This document shows positions 16,529 through 24,546 of a DNA stretch of 40,726 nt, in pieces. The notes beneath the pieces were generated by a model. That model was not told the origin of the DNA, searched no databases, and saw nothing but the letters and a program-made list of their open reading frames with translations. Each line of letters opens with the position of its first letter. The first letter of the stretch is position 1. A program made the translations under genes and the position numbers. The stretch comes from Gemmatimonadota bacterium (lineage in GTDB: Bacteria; Gemmatimonadota; Gemmatimonadetes; Palauibacterales; Palauibacteraceae): positions 1 through 40,726 of the forward strand of contig JAJCZV010000106.1 in the NCBI GenBank assembly GCA_029262175.1. Direction: 5' to 3'.

Positions 16529-18973
16529 ATGTTTGAGCGGCTGATCCGAGATCTTCGCTACAGCTTCCGAATGCTGACCAAGAGCCCGGTCTTTACCGTA
16601 GCTGCGATCGCGACGCTCGCGCTCGGGATCGGTCTCAACGCCGCCACTTTCTCGGCCGTGTCTGGCATCCTCATGCGACCTCTCTCCGGTGCCGAAAATC
16701 CGGACGAGTTGGTGCAAATCTACCGTCAGTGGCCCGGGATGGAATTCGGTGCCAACTCGATCCCTCACTATCAGGATGTTCGCGACCGAACGGACCGTGC
16801 GTTCGAGAGCGTTGCCGCGTGGAACTTCGTGGAACTGTCGCTCGCCTCGGGCGACCGAAGCGAACGAATGATCGGCATGATGGTGAGCGCGAACTTCTTC
16901 CAGACATTTGGAGTGCGACCTCTCCACGGGCGCACGTTCATCCCCGGAGAAGAGGACCAAGGGCCGGGCGCTCACTCCGTGATCGTGTTGGGACATTCGT
17001 TCTGGCAGTCGCGTTTCGCGGGCGATCCCTCGGTCGTGGGCACGACGGTCGTTCTGAATGGAAAGCCCTTCCAAGTGGTTGGCGTGGTGCCTGCGGACTT
17101 CAGGGGCCCCGTCAACTTCGCTGACTCGCCGCTGTACGTCCCGCTCATGATGCAGGGTGAGATCTCGCAGTTCAGTGCGATCGAGAATCGCGACAGTAAC
17201 ATGATGAGCGTCGTGGCCCGGCTTCGAGACGGCGAAACGGTCGATCGAGCGGCTCAGGTTCTCGAAGGAACCCTCACGCAGCTCCGCGAGGAGTTGCCCG
17301 CCGCCTATGACGATCAGATAAGCCACACGCTCGTGCTCCAGTCAGAGGCCGGAATCCACCCGTCGTTCCGAACCGCGCAACTCGGGATGAGCGCGGTCAT
17401 CATGGTCGTGGTCGCGCTCCTTTTGTTGGTCGCGTGCGTGAACGTGGCCAACCTGTTTTTGGTACGGGCGCGGGAACGACGTCGTGAGATGGGTCTTCGC
17501 CTGAGTTTGGGCGCGACGGGACGGACGATCATCCAGCAGCTTCTTACCGAGAGTCTGGTGTTCAGCCTCCTGGCCGGTCTGGCTGGCGTGGGGCTCGCTC
17601 AAGTCGCGACGAAGTTGCTGGGCGGCATCCGGCTCCCCCTGGATGGCCCTTGGGCGTTCCAGGTCCAACTCGACAACTCTGTGCTGCTCTTCACCCTGGT
17701 CATATCGGTGTTAGCCGGGATCATCTTTGGACTCGCACCCGCGTTACAGGCGGCCAATCCCGACACGGTCGCCGCAGTAAAGGGCGCGACCGAAGATCGC
17801 CCCGGACGCTCGAGGGTCAGCAGCGGGCTCGTCATCGTTCAGATGGCGCTGTCCCTTCTGCTCTTGATCAGCTCCGGTCTGTTCCTGCGAAGTCTTCAGG
17901 GCGCCACGGAGATCGAGCCCGGGTTCCAGGAGCCTGGCAGTCTGGTTCTCACGTCGGTCGACCCTGGCCTCCAGGGCTACGACGAAGCGCGCGCCCGCAA
18001 CTTCTTGGACCGTCTCCTCGAGGAGGTCGGGTCGTTGCCAGAGGTTGCGGTGGTTGGCATGACGACTTCGTTGCCGCTGGGTCTCGGGAACGCGGATCGC
18101 GGTGTAGAGATCCCGGGCTACGAATTCGCGGAGGGTGAGCGGAGCAGTCTCTTCTACGCGATGATCACCGAGGGATATCTCGAGACCATGGGGATTCGAT
18201 TGGTCGAGGGACGAACGTTTACTCGACAGGACGATGAGACGGGTGCCCCCGTGATCATCATCAATCAACGATTCGCCGAGAGGTTTTGGCCGGAAGAGTC
18301 GGCGCTGGGTCACGTCGTATCCACCGCCGGGGCGGACCGAGAAGTCGTCGGGGTCGTGGAGACCGGCAAGTACAACAGTCTGGGCGAGGCCCCTGCGGCG
18401 TACATGTACATCCCGCAGCGCGAGCAGTTTCGGACGGGGATGACCTTGGTCGCGCGGTCCCGATCCAACCCTGCAGCTGTGCTCCGTCGAGTCAATGAGA
18501 TCGTGCGGGCAATGGACCCGGAGATGCCCGTCTACGATGTGAAGACAATGGAAGACCATATGGGCCTCGCGCTCTTGCCGGCGCGCCTAGGGGGATCTGT
18601 TCTGGGGTTGTTCGGTGTGCTCGGACTCATCTTGGCGGCGGTCGGTATCTACGGAGTGATGGCGTACTCCGTTGCGCAGCGGACAAAAGAGATCGGCATC
18701 AGAGTCGCGCTCGGCGCCAATAGGGGGCGTGTCCTAAAGCTCGTGCTTGGCGAGGGCCTGAAGCTGGCGCTCATCGGTACCGTGTTGGGCCTGATCGGAG
18801 CCGCTGGGGCTGCTCGGCTGGTCGGGGGCCTTCTCTACAATGTCAGCGCCATCGACCCCGTGGCTTTTGTGGGCGTGCCGCTCGTGCTGATCGGAGTCGC
18901 CGCGCTCGCCGTCTACATTCCGGCACGTCGTGCCGCCGGCCTCAACCCGATTCAAGCTTTGAAGACCGACTAA
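16529..18973 (+). CDS. ADOP-family ABC transporter permease (MacB/FtsX-like)
   Basis: The 814-residue permease has the duplicated MacB layout: a TM helix near residues 20-45 (VFTVAAIATLALGIGLNAATF), a periplasmic MacB_PCD domain, and an FtsX membrane unit around 285-415. A second TM and periplasmic unit (about 435-690) and a C-terminal FtsX unit (about 695-805, ending PARRAAGLNPIQALKTD) follow. The N-terminal LIRDLRYSFRMLTKSPVFT is the hallmark of acidobacterial duplicated orphan permeases. AGAGGA precedes the ATG. No ATPase or membrane-fusion gene is adjacent, as is normal for ADOPs, so an ATPase elsewhere must power it. Its substrate is unknown. Confidence 0.92.
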   Translation: MFERLIRDLRYSFRMLTKSPVFTVAAIATLALGIGLNAATFSAVSGILMRPLSGAENPDELVQIYRQWPGMEFGANSIPHYQDVRDRTDRAFESVAAWNFVELSLASGDRSERMIGMMVSANFFQTFGVRPLHGRTFIPGEEDQGPGAHSVIVLGHSFWQSRFAGDPSVVGTTVVLNGKPFQVVGVVPADFRGPVNFADSPLYVPLMMQGEISQFSAIENRDSNMMSVVARLRDGETVDRAAQVLEGTLTQLREELPAAYDDQISHTLVLQSEAGIHPSFRTAQLGMSAVIMVVVALLLLVACVNVANLFLVRARERRREMGLRLSLGATGRTIIQQLLTESLVFSLLAGLAGVGLAQVATKLLGGIRLPLDGPWAFQVQLDNSVLLFTLVISVLAGIIFGLAPALQAANPDTVAAVKGATEDRPGRSRVSSGLVIVQMALSLLLLISSGLFLRSLQGATEIEPGFQEPGSLVLTSVDPGLQGYDEARARNFLDRLLEEVGSLPEVAVVGMTTSLPLGLGNADRGVEIPGYEFAEGERSSLFYAMITEGYLETMGIRLVEGRTFTRQDDETGAPVIIINQRFAERFWPEESALGHVVSTAGADREVVGVVETGKYNSLGEAPAAYMYIPQREQFRTGMTLVARSRSNPAAVLRRVNEIVRAMDPEMPVYDVKTMEDHMGLALLPARLGGSVLGLFGVLGLILAAVGIYGVMAYSVAQRTKEIGIRVALGANRGRVLKLVLGEGLKLALIGTVLGLIGAAGAARLVGGLLYNVSAIDPVAFVGVPLVLIGVAALAVYIPARRAAGLNPIQALKTD

Positions 18974-19053
18974 CAGGGGCGACCTTCCAACGGATCGTCG
19001 GTTGGTTGCCAGGGACAAGCGTTCTCTGCGACCGAGATGTCTTCGATCGGCTG

Positions 19054-19085
19054 AGCCCGACGGCCCTTTGGGCTGCCTCGGGGCT
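19054..19085 (+). terminator. Candidate hairpin between permease and fatty-acid operon
   Basis: The inner stem CGGCCC-TTT-GGGCTG (one G-T wobble) sits inside outer arms AGCCCGA and TCGGGGCT, 80 bases after the permease stop. There is no T-run after it. The rest of the 251-base gap shows nothing else I can support. Confidence 0.35.
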
Positions 19086-19224
19086 GGTGAGTACCCCCTT
19101 AGCAGAGAAGCCACCCACGCAGTAATGTCGGTGTCTCCGGCGAGGATTGCCCTGGCCCGAACCGTCCGATTTGCCCTGCCCGCAACCCGGGGTCGGCGGG
19201 CCAGACTGGGAGACAGCGCGCTCG

Positions 19225-20175
19225 ATGCCATCAAAAGCCTTAGACCAAAACGAGTGGGCCCTGATTCTTGGCGGATCCAGCGGTTTCGGACTCGCCACGG
19301 CCCACAAGCTGTCCGAAGAGGGGCTCAACGTCTGCGTGGTCCACCGCGATCGACGCGGGGCGATGAGTCGGATAGAGCCGGAATTCGATGCGATCCGCGC
19401 TCGCGGTGTTTCGCTCGTGACCTACAATGAGGATGCGCTCAAGCCGGAGAAGCGCGTCGAACTCCTCGATGCGTTGAGCGCCGAACTCGGGGCCGAGGGG
19501 CGGGTCCGCGTGCTCCTCCACTCGATCGCGTTCGGCAACCTCAAGCTCATCGCCCCCGAGGAGCCAGCCGCCAGTCAGGCTCGCGACCGACTCGCCGAGC
19601 GGCTCTCGATCGATGCCGAACATCTGGGCGCGGCCGTCGACGAGCTGTTCGAGGACGATGTCGACGGTCTCATGGGGATCGCGACGCCGCCGGCGTACAA
19701 CGCGAGCCACTTCCTGGAAGAGGAGGACATGGCGCGGACGGTTCACGCTATGGGCACGAGCCTCCTCGCCTGGACCCAGGAGTTGCATGCGCGCGGACTG
19801 TTCGGGGCCGACGCGCGCGTGTTCGGTCTTACGAGTGAGGGCAACACCGTGGCATGGAAGGGCTACGCGGCTGTGGCGGCGGCGAAGGTGGCGCTCGAGT
19901 CCGTCTCGCGATCCATTGCCGTTGAAATGGCACACTTCGGGATTCGGTCGAACATCATCCAGGCAGGCGTGACGGATACTCCAGCGCTCAGATTGATCCC
20001 GGGCAGCGCCTACCTGAAGGCACAGGCCCGAGCGCGAAACCCGTTCGGCCGATTAACCACACCACGCGACGTCGCCAACGTGATCTATCTGCTCTCGCTA
20101 CCGGAAGCCGCTTGGGTAAACGGCGACGTCATCCGTGTCGACGGCGGCGAGCACGTCTCGGGGTTGTCACGATGA
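19225..20175 (+). CDS. SDR-family enoyl-ACP reductase-like protein (FabL-like)
   Basis: The 316-residue Rossmann-fold oxidoreductase has the nucleotide loop GGSSGFG (16-22) and a Tyr214-x6-Lys221 pair. That spacing is typical of enoyl-ACP reductases (FabI/FabL) rather than the Y-x3-K of FabG. The C-terminal half (KVALESVSRSIAVEM, DTPALRLIP, FGRLTTPRDVANVIYLL, RVDGGEHVSG) resembles Bacillus FabL. An insertion of about 50 residues (110-165) makes it longer than FabL (about 250). It would reduce trans-2-enoyl-ACP, the last step of each elongation round. The start is ATG 19225; an upstream in-frame extension looks non-coding. Its stop overlaps the next start (ATGA). It is the first gene of the fatty-acid operon. 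Confidence 0.8.
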   Translation: MPSKALDQNEWALILGGSSGFGLATAHKLSEEGLNVCVVHRDRRGAMSRIEPEFDAIRARGVSLVTYNEDALKPEKRVELLDALSAELGAEGRVRVLLHSIAFGNLKLIAPEEPAASQARDRLAERLSIDAEHLGAAVDELFEDDVDGLMGIATPPAYNASHFLEEEDMARTVHAMGTSLLAWTQELHARGLFGADARVFGLTSEGNTVAWKGYAAVAAAKVALESVSRSIAVEMAHFGIRSNIIQAGVTDTPALRLIPGSAYLKAQARARNPFGRLTTPRDVANVIYLLSLPEAAWVNGDVIRVDGGEHVSGLSR

Positions 20176-21167
20176 GCCTGTACCTCCACGGATTGGGCCA
20201 CTTCGCCCCAGAGAACGAGATCACGAACCAGTTCCTCACCGACCTGGACATCGGGACGAACGACCAATGGATCGAGGAGCGCGTCGGAATCAAATCGCGC
20301 CGAACGGTTCTCCCGTTGGACTACATTCGCGAGACGAAAAACGTCGATCACCGCTTCGCGCTCGAAGCTGCGCTCTATACCCACGCCGACACCGGCAAGC
20401 TCGCCGCCGAAATGGCGCTCGCTCGCGCCGGGATCGCCGCTAGCGACGTGGGGATGGTCATCGCGGGATCGTGCTATCCCGACAACATGTCTCCGGCCGA
20501 CGCATGCGAGATCGCGGCCGCCATTGGAGTCGAGGCGCCCTCCTTCGACATGAACTCGGCATGCACGAGCTACCACCTAGCGCTTCACATGCTGTCGATG
20601 ATGCGTCCGGAGGCTCTGCCCGAGTTCATCCTGCTGGTGACGCCGGAGAGCCTTACGACGGCGGTGAACTACACCGATCGCTCGGGTGCCGTGCTTTGGG
20701 GAGACGAGACGACGGCGGCGGTCGTCTCGACCAAAGTCGCCTCGCGCATCGAGATCCTAGGCAATTCTCTCGAGTCCAGCCCGGCCGGTTGGGACAAGGT
20801 GGTCGTACCTCATTTCGGTCACTTCTGGCAGGAGGGTCGGACCGTCCAGATGTTCGCCATCAAGAAAACCGTGCGGGTTCTGAAGAACCTGCAGAACGAG
20901 TTCACGGAACCCGATCGGGACCTGCACTTCGTCGGCCACCAGGCGAACCTGACCATGTTAAAAGCCGTTTGTTCGCGGTGTGACATCGACGATGAACATC
21001 ACCATCACAAAGTCGTCGACTTCGGGAACACCGGTGCCGCCGGGGCGCCGAGCGTGATCTCGAGGCGCTGGGACGAGTGGGGCGATCGGGACGACGTGGC
21101 CATTGTGGGCGTTGGAGCGGGCCTGACCTGGTCCGGCCACGTCCTTCGCTTCGGTACCACCGGGTGA
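20172..21167 (+). CDS. 3-oxoacyl-ACP synthase III (FabH-like)
   Basis: The 331-residue thiolase-fold enzyme has the full Cys131 (NSACTSYH), His256 (VGHQANL) and Asn286 (FGNTGAAGAPS) triad, and the C-terminal GVGAGLTWSGHVLRF typical of KAS III. It condenses an acyl-CoA primer with malonyl-ACP to start a chain. A four-His run (HHHH, 277-280) lies just before the Asn motif and has no counterpart that I know of. It starts in an ATGA overlap with the reductase gene and ends in a GTGA overlap with the dehydratase gene. Primer specificity cannot be read from the sequence. Confidence 0.88.
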   Translation: MSLYLHGLGHFAPENEITNQFLTDLDIGTNDQWIEERVGIKSRRTVLPLDYIRETKNVDHRFALEAALYTHADTGKLAAEMALARAGIAASDVGMVIAGSCYPDNMSPADACEIAAAIGVEAPSFDMNSACTSYHLALHMLSMMRPEALPEFILLVTPESLTTAVNYTDRSGAVLWGDETTAAVVSTKVASRIEILGNSLESSPAGWDKVVVPHFGHFWQEGRTVQMFAIKKTVRVLKNLQNEFTEPDRDLHFVGHQANLTMLKAVCSRCDIDDEHHHHKVVDFGNTGAAGAPSVISRRWDEWGDRDDVAIVGVGAGLTWSGHVLRFGTTG

Positions 21168-21754
21168 AGTACGCCCAGTACCGCGAGCGCTCGCATCTGG
21201 ACCAGGACGAGGTCTTGGCGATGGCGTACGGTCGGCTGATCGAGGACCCTCCCGACGGCTTCAAGACTCGACTCCCGCTGCCCCCGATGCTCATGGTCGA
21301 CCGGGTCGTCGAGGTCGAACGAAACGGTCGTCAGGGCCGCATCGTCGGGGAAGCCGACTTGCGCCTGGATGCGTGGTTCTTCCACTGCCATTTTCTGGGC
21401 GATCCGGTCCAGCCGGGCTGCCTGGGGGTGGACGCCGTGTGGCAACTGATCGGTCTCTACTGCTCGATGAATGGTGCGCTCGGGACCGGCCGGGCCCTGG
21501 GGTGTGGCGAGGTGGAGTTTTTTGGACAGATTCGACCTCGCGACAAGCTGGTGCGCTACGAGGTCGACATCGTTCGCTATCAAAGCCTGGCGAGTTCCGG
21601 GTCCTCGATCGCGATCGGGGACGCTCGCGTGCTCGTGGACGGCGATGAGATCTATCGGGTGAGTCGAGCGAAGGTGGGGGTGTTTCCCGATATCGACTAC
21701 CCGGACTACCCCTGGCCCTCGCCGAACTCGCGCGGCGGCAGGATGGAGAAATGA
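21164..21754 (+). CDS. FabA-like 3-hydroxyacyl-ACP dehydratase/isomerase
   Basis: The 196-residue hotdog enzyme carries FFHCHFLGDPVQPGCLGVDAV, with catalytic His76 and Asp90 in the FabA arrangement (FabZ has Glu instead). GRALGCGEVEFFGQI and the C-terminal YRVSRAKVGVF also follow FabA closely. FabA dehydrates 3-hydroxyacyl-ACP and can isomerise the trans-2 to cis-3 double bond, opening a route to unsaturated chains. It begins at a GTG overlapping the KAS III stop (GTGA) and its own stop overlaps the FabZ start (ATGA). The N-terminal 30 residues extend beyond E. coli FabA. Confidence 0.9.
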   Translation: MKYAQYRERSHLDQDEVLAMAYGRLIEDPPDGFKTRLPLPPMLMVDRVVEVERNGRQGRIVGEADLRLDAWFFHCHFLGDPVQPGCLGVDAVWQLIGLYCSMNGALGTGRALGCGEVEFFGQIRPRDKLVRYEVDIVRYQSLASSGSSIAIGDARVLVDGDEIYRVSRAKVGVFPDIDYPDYPWPSPNSRGGRMEK

Positions 21755-22227
21755 CCGCTTCGAGTGCAGCCGGCACCACGCTCGGTCCTGTCGAGATCCT
21801 CGAGCTGCTGCCGCAGCAGGAGCCTTTTCGCTTTGTCGACGAGATCCTTGAAGTGGATGAAGATCACATCGTCGCAACCTACCGATACCGTGCCGAGGCC
21901 GATTTCTACCGTGGGCACTTCCCGGGCAATCCGGTGACGCCCGGTGTCATCTTGCTGGAGACGGTCGCGCAGGTCGGGGTCGTCGCTCTGGGGATCTACC
22001 TCGTGGCACTGGCCGGGGGTCGAGACGAGGTCAAGCGGACGCTGGCTCTCTTCGCCGACGCGGAAGTCGAGTTTTCGGGCGTCGTTCGACCGGGAGACCG
22101 CGTCACCGTTCGGGCGACCAAGGTGTTCTACCGCCGCGGTAAAATCCGATCAGAGGCAGAGATGACGCTCGATGACGGGACCGTCGTGTGCACGGCCACG
22201 ATTTCGGGCATGGGAGTGCGGACTTGA
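21751..22227 (+). CDS. FabZ-like 3-hydroxyacyl-ACP dehydratase
   Basis: The 158-residue hotdog protein has YRGHFPGNPVTPGVILLETVAQ with catalytic His56 and Glu70, the FabZ pair. The usual LLPHRYPFLLVD lead-in appears as LLPQQEPFRFVD. It removes water from 3-hydroxyacyl-ACP without isomerisation. AGGA lies 7 bases before the ATG. It sits between FabA and KAS with stop/start overlaps on both sides, so the operon encodes two dehydratases of different type, possibly for different chain lengths or saturation. Confidence 0.9.
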   Translation: MTASSAAGTTLGPVEILELLPQQEPFRFVDEILEVDEDHIVATYRYRAEADFYRGHFPGNPVTPGVILLETVAQVGVVALGIYLVALAGGRDEVKRTLALFADAEVEFSGVVRPGDRVTVRATKVFYRRGKIRSEAEMTLDDGTVVCTATISGMGVRT

Positions 22228-23501
22228 GTCGACGCGTGGTCATCACGGGGTTGGGGGTGGTCGCCCCCAACGGTACGGGGCTGGACGCCTACGAAAAGGC
22301 GCTTCGTGGCGGCGTGTCCGGCATCCGTCATATCCCGCTACTCGACGAACTCAAGTTCGGGTGTCGGGTGGCCGGGGTCCCGCAGGGCGTGGACGAACTC
22401 GCGAGCGAGATGTTCGCCGAGGATGAGCTGCTCGCGATGAACTCGAGTCACCGCTATGGCAGCATCGCGGCGGTCGATGCCTGGATCGACGCTGGATTCG
22501 ATCGACCCGAGCGTGAGGACGACGCCGTGAACTGGGAGGCTGGCGCCATCATCGGCACCGGGATCGGCGGGCTGGATACGACGGGCGAGAAGCTGGTTCC
22601 GATGGTCGACGCCGGACGGGTTCGCCGGCTCGGGAGCACGATCGTAGAGCAGGTCATGGGGAGCGGGGTTTCGGCCCGCGTGTCGGGACTCCTCGCGCTC
22701 GGAAATCAAGTCACGTCGAACTCGAGCGCATGCAGCACCGGCGCAGAGGCCGTTGTCGAGGGCTATCACCGAATCCAAGCCGGGCGGGCCGAACGGATGC
22801 TGTGCGGTGGCAGCGAGGGCTCGAGTCAGTATGCGTGGGGTGGCTTCGACTCCATGCGGGTGCTGTGCAGGAAATTCAACGATGAGCCCGAGAAAGCATC
22901 GCGACCCTTGAGCGCCTCTGCGGCGGGGTTTGTTCCGGGGAGCGGCGCCGGAATCCTCCACCTCGAGAGTCTCGAGAGCGCCGAGGCAAGAGGGGCCCGC
23001 ATCTACGCCGAGATCCTCGGCGGCGCCCTCAACTGCGGCGGGCATCGGGGCGGAGGCAGCATGACCGCTCCGAACCCGACGAGTGTACAGAGGTGTATCC
23101 GCCAGGCGGTCGACACCGCCGGCATCGACCCGCAGGAGATCGACGCGATAAACGGCCACCTCACCGCCACCGGCGCGGACCCGCGCGAAGTCAGTTCTTG
23201 GGCAGCCGCCCTTGATGCGACTCCGGAGACGTTCCCGGTCATCAACTCGACCAAGTCGATGATCGGCCATGGGCTGGGAGCCGCGGGCGCATTAGAGTCA
23301 GTCGCGTGTATTCTCATGCTGCAGGGCGGGTTCGTGCATCCGTCCATCAACTGCGAGGATGTGCACCCGGAGATCGAACCGTTTGCGGCGTCGATCCCGC
23401 ACGAGGTCCGCGACACGCCTGAGCTCCGTACGATCATCAAGGCGGGCTTCGGTTTTGGAGATGTGAACGTGTGTGTCATCTTTCGTAAATGGGCGGTCTA
23501 G
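22224..23501 (+). CDS. 3-oxoacyl-ACP synthase I/II (FabB/FabF family)
   Basis: The 425-residue condensing enzyme has the C-H-H triad: Cys170 (NSSACSTGAEA), His312 (NGHLTATGAD) and His349 (NSTKSMIGHGLGAAG, with Lys344). It elongates acyl-ACP with malonyl-ACP. The first-His loop reads HLTATGADP, one residue shorter than the usual HGTSTPxND, marking a divergent subgroup. The start is TTG 22224, which overlaps the FabZ stop (TTGA) and has GGGAG 7 bases upstream; MSRRVVITGLG then matches family N-termini. A reading from 22188 adds 12 unlikely residues. Confidence 0.9.
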   Translation: MSRRVVITGLGVVAPNGTGLDAYEKALRGGVSGIRHIPLLDELKFGCRVAGVPQGVDELASEMFAEDELLAMNSSHRYGSIAAVDAWIDAGFDRPEREDDAVNWEAGAIIGTGIGGLDTTGEKLVPMVDAGRVRRLGSTIVEQVMGSGVSARVSGLLALGNQVTSNSSACSTGAEAVVEGYHRIQAGRAERMLCGGSEGSSQYAWGGFDSMRVLCRKFNDEPEKASRPLSASAAGFVPGSGAGILHLESLESAEARGARIYAEILGGALNCGGHRGGGSMTAPNPTSVQRCIRQAVDTAGIDPQEIDAINGHLTATGADPREVSSWAAALDATPETFPVINSTKSMIGHGLGAAGALESVACILMLQGGFVHPSINCEDVHPEIEPFAASIPHEVRDTPELRTIIKAGFGFGDVNVCVIFRKWAV

Positions 23502-23531
23502 GCACCGGTCGATTCAAGGACGAGAACGCAA

Positions 23532-23780
23532 ATGGATACGAGTGAAATACAAGCAAAGGTAGTCGAGATCATCGGGCGATACGCCAAGAACAAAGAGGCG
23601 GCTGCCACGGCGACAGAGACGACCAATATCCTGGAAGACCTCAAAGTGAACTCGGCCCGGCTTGTCGATGTGATTCTCGACTTCGAGGACGAGTTCGATA
23701 TCGAGGTCGAGGACGACGACGCCGACGCCGTGAACACGGTTGGCGACGCGGTCGCGCTCATCCAGTCGAAAGTCGCCTAG
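23532..23780 (+). CDS. Acyl carrier protein, divergent phosphopantetheine site
   Basis: The 82-residue acidic helical protein has an ACP-like fold pattern: ILEDLKVNSARLVDVILDFEDEFDIEVED. The attachment Ser is most likely Ser41 in VNSARL. The canonical D-S-L is replaced by N-S-A, while the following acidic recognition helix is kept. It carries the growing chain for the operon's enzymes and would be activated by the phosphopantetheinyl transferase two genes downstream. It lies 30 bases after the KAS stop, with AAGGA about 11 bases before the ATG. Confidence 0.88.
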   Translation: MDTSEIQAKVVEIIGRYAKNKEAAATATETTNILEDLKVNSARLVDVILDFEDEFDIEVEDDDADAVNTVGDAVALIQSKVA

Positions 23781-23787
23781 GCCCTAC

Positions 23788-24546
23788 TTGGCGGCCGAGT
23801 ACGACCTGCCTTTCAAAGCGAGGCTGGCCCTCGCCGTGCAGGCCACGGTGGGGAGAGTGCTGTCGATTGTCTGGATTCCGGGGGCTGCGTTCGCGATGCG
23901 TGTCGTGATGCGGTACCGGATCAAGGATGCGTCAAACCTCCGCAAGCGCTTCCGGCAGCTCGCGAGGGAGACCGATACGCCCATCCTGATCTGCGCAAAT
24001 CATCTTACGATGGTCGACTCGGCCGTTGTGGCTTGGGCGCTGGGTGGGTCGTGGTGGTATCTCTTCAACTACCGCTGGCTGCCGTGGAACATGCCGGAAT
24101 ACACCAACTTTGGATTCAACTGGTATAACCGAGTCGGCGTGTGGCTTCTGAAATGCATCGCGATCCGGCGCGGCGGCCGCCGCGAGGATGTTTCGGGGAC
24201 GCTGAAGCGGATCCAATATCTGCTTTCGCGGGGACAAACCGCGCTCGTTTTTGCCGAGGGCGGGCGTAGTCGGACCGGTCGCATCGACCTCGACTCCATC
24301 GCGCACGGGATGGGGCGAATCGTGAACTCGGTGCGAAAGTGCAGCGCGTTGTGCGTCTATCTGCGCGGCGACCGTCAGCTCACCTTTTCGTCCTTGCCGG
24401 CGCGCGGGGACTCGTTCTATGTGGAATTCGAGCTCTTTCGCCCCGTCTCGGAACACTCGGGAATGCGACGGTCGCGAGACTTCTCGCAACAGATCGCCGA
24501 GCGCCTCGTCGCCATGGAGGAGAGGTATTTTGATCGTAGGGAATGA
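23788..24546 (+). CDS. PlsC-family 1-acyl-glycerol-3-phosphate-type acyltransferase
   Basis: The 252-residue membrane-associated acyltransferase has the NH72-x4-D77 catalytic motif (NHLTMVD) and an EGGRSRTG phosphate/backbone-binding motif (157-164). A hydrophobic segment (LSIVWIPGAAFAMRVV, 26-41) should anchor it to the inner membrane. It probably moves the acyl group from the operon's ACP to a lysolipid or other hydroxyl acceptor. No ATG is available: TTG at 23788, 7 bases after the ACP stop, is chosen, while TTG at 23740 would overlap the ACP gene by 41 bases. Acceptor unknown. Confidence 0.85.
   Translation: MAAEYDLPFKARLALAVQATVGRVLSIVWIPGAAFAMRVVMRYRIKDASNLRKRFRQLARETDTPILICANHLTMVDSAVVAWALGGSWWYLFNYRWLPWNMPEYTNFGFNWYNRVGVWLLKCIAIRRGGRREDVSGTLKRIQYLLSRGQTALVFAEGGRSRTGRIDLDSIAHGMGRIVNSVRKCSALCVYLRGDRQLTFSSLPARGDSFYVEFELFRPVSEHSGMRRSRDFSQQIAERLVAMEERYFDRRE

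Noticed and set aside
16529..18973. A full MacAB-type efflux operon
   Set aside because: No ATPase or membrane-fusion protein gene flanks the permease; it fits the orphan ADOP family.
19240..19935. A 231-codon open frame on the minus strand opposite the reductase gene
   Set aside because: No motif, no Shine-Dalgarno, and fully inside a gene with conserved Rossmann motifs.
20999..21010. HHHH run in the KAS III gene as a sign of an engineered tag
   Set aside because: It is internal, in a well-aligned region between catalytic motifs, and flanked by natural sequence.
22338..23270. A 310-codon open frame on the minus strand opposite the KAS gene
   Set aside because: It is a high-GC shadow: the plus-strand gene has intact active-site motifs and couplings, and the minus frame has no recognisable domain.
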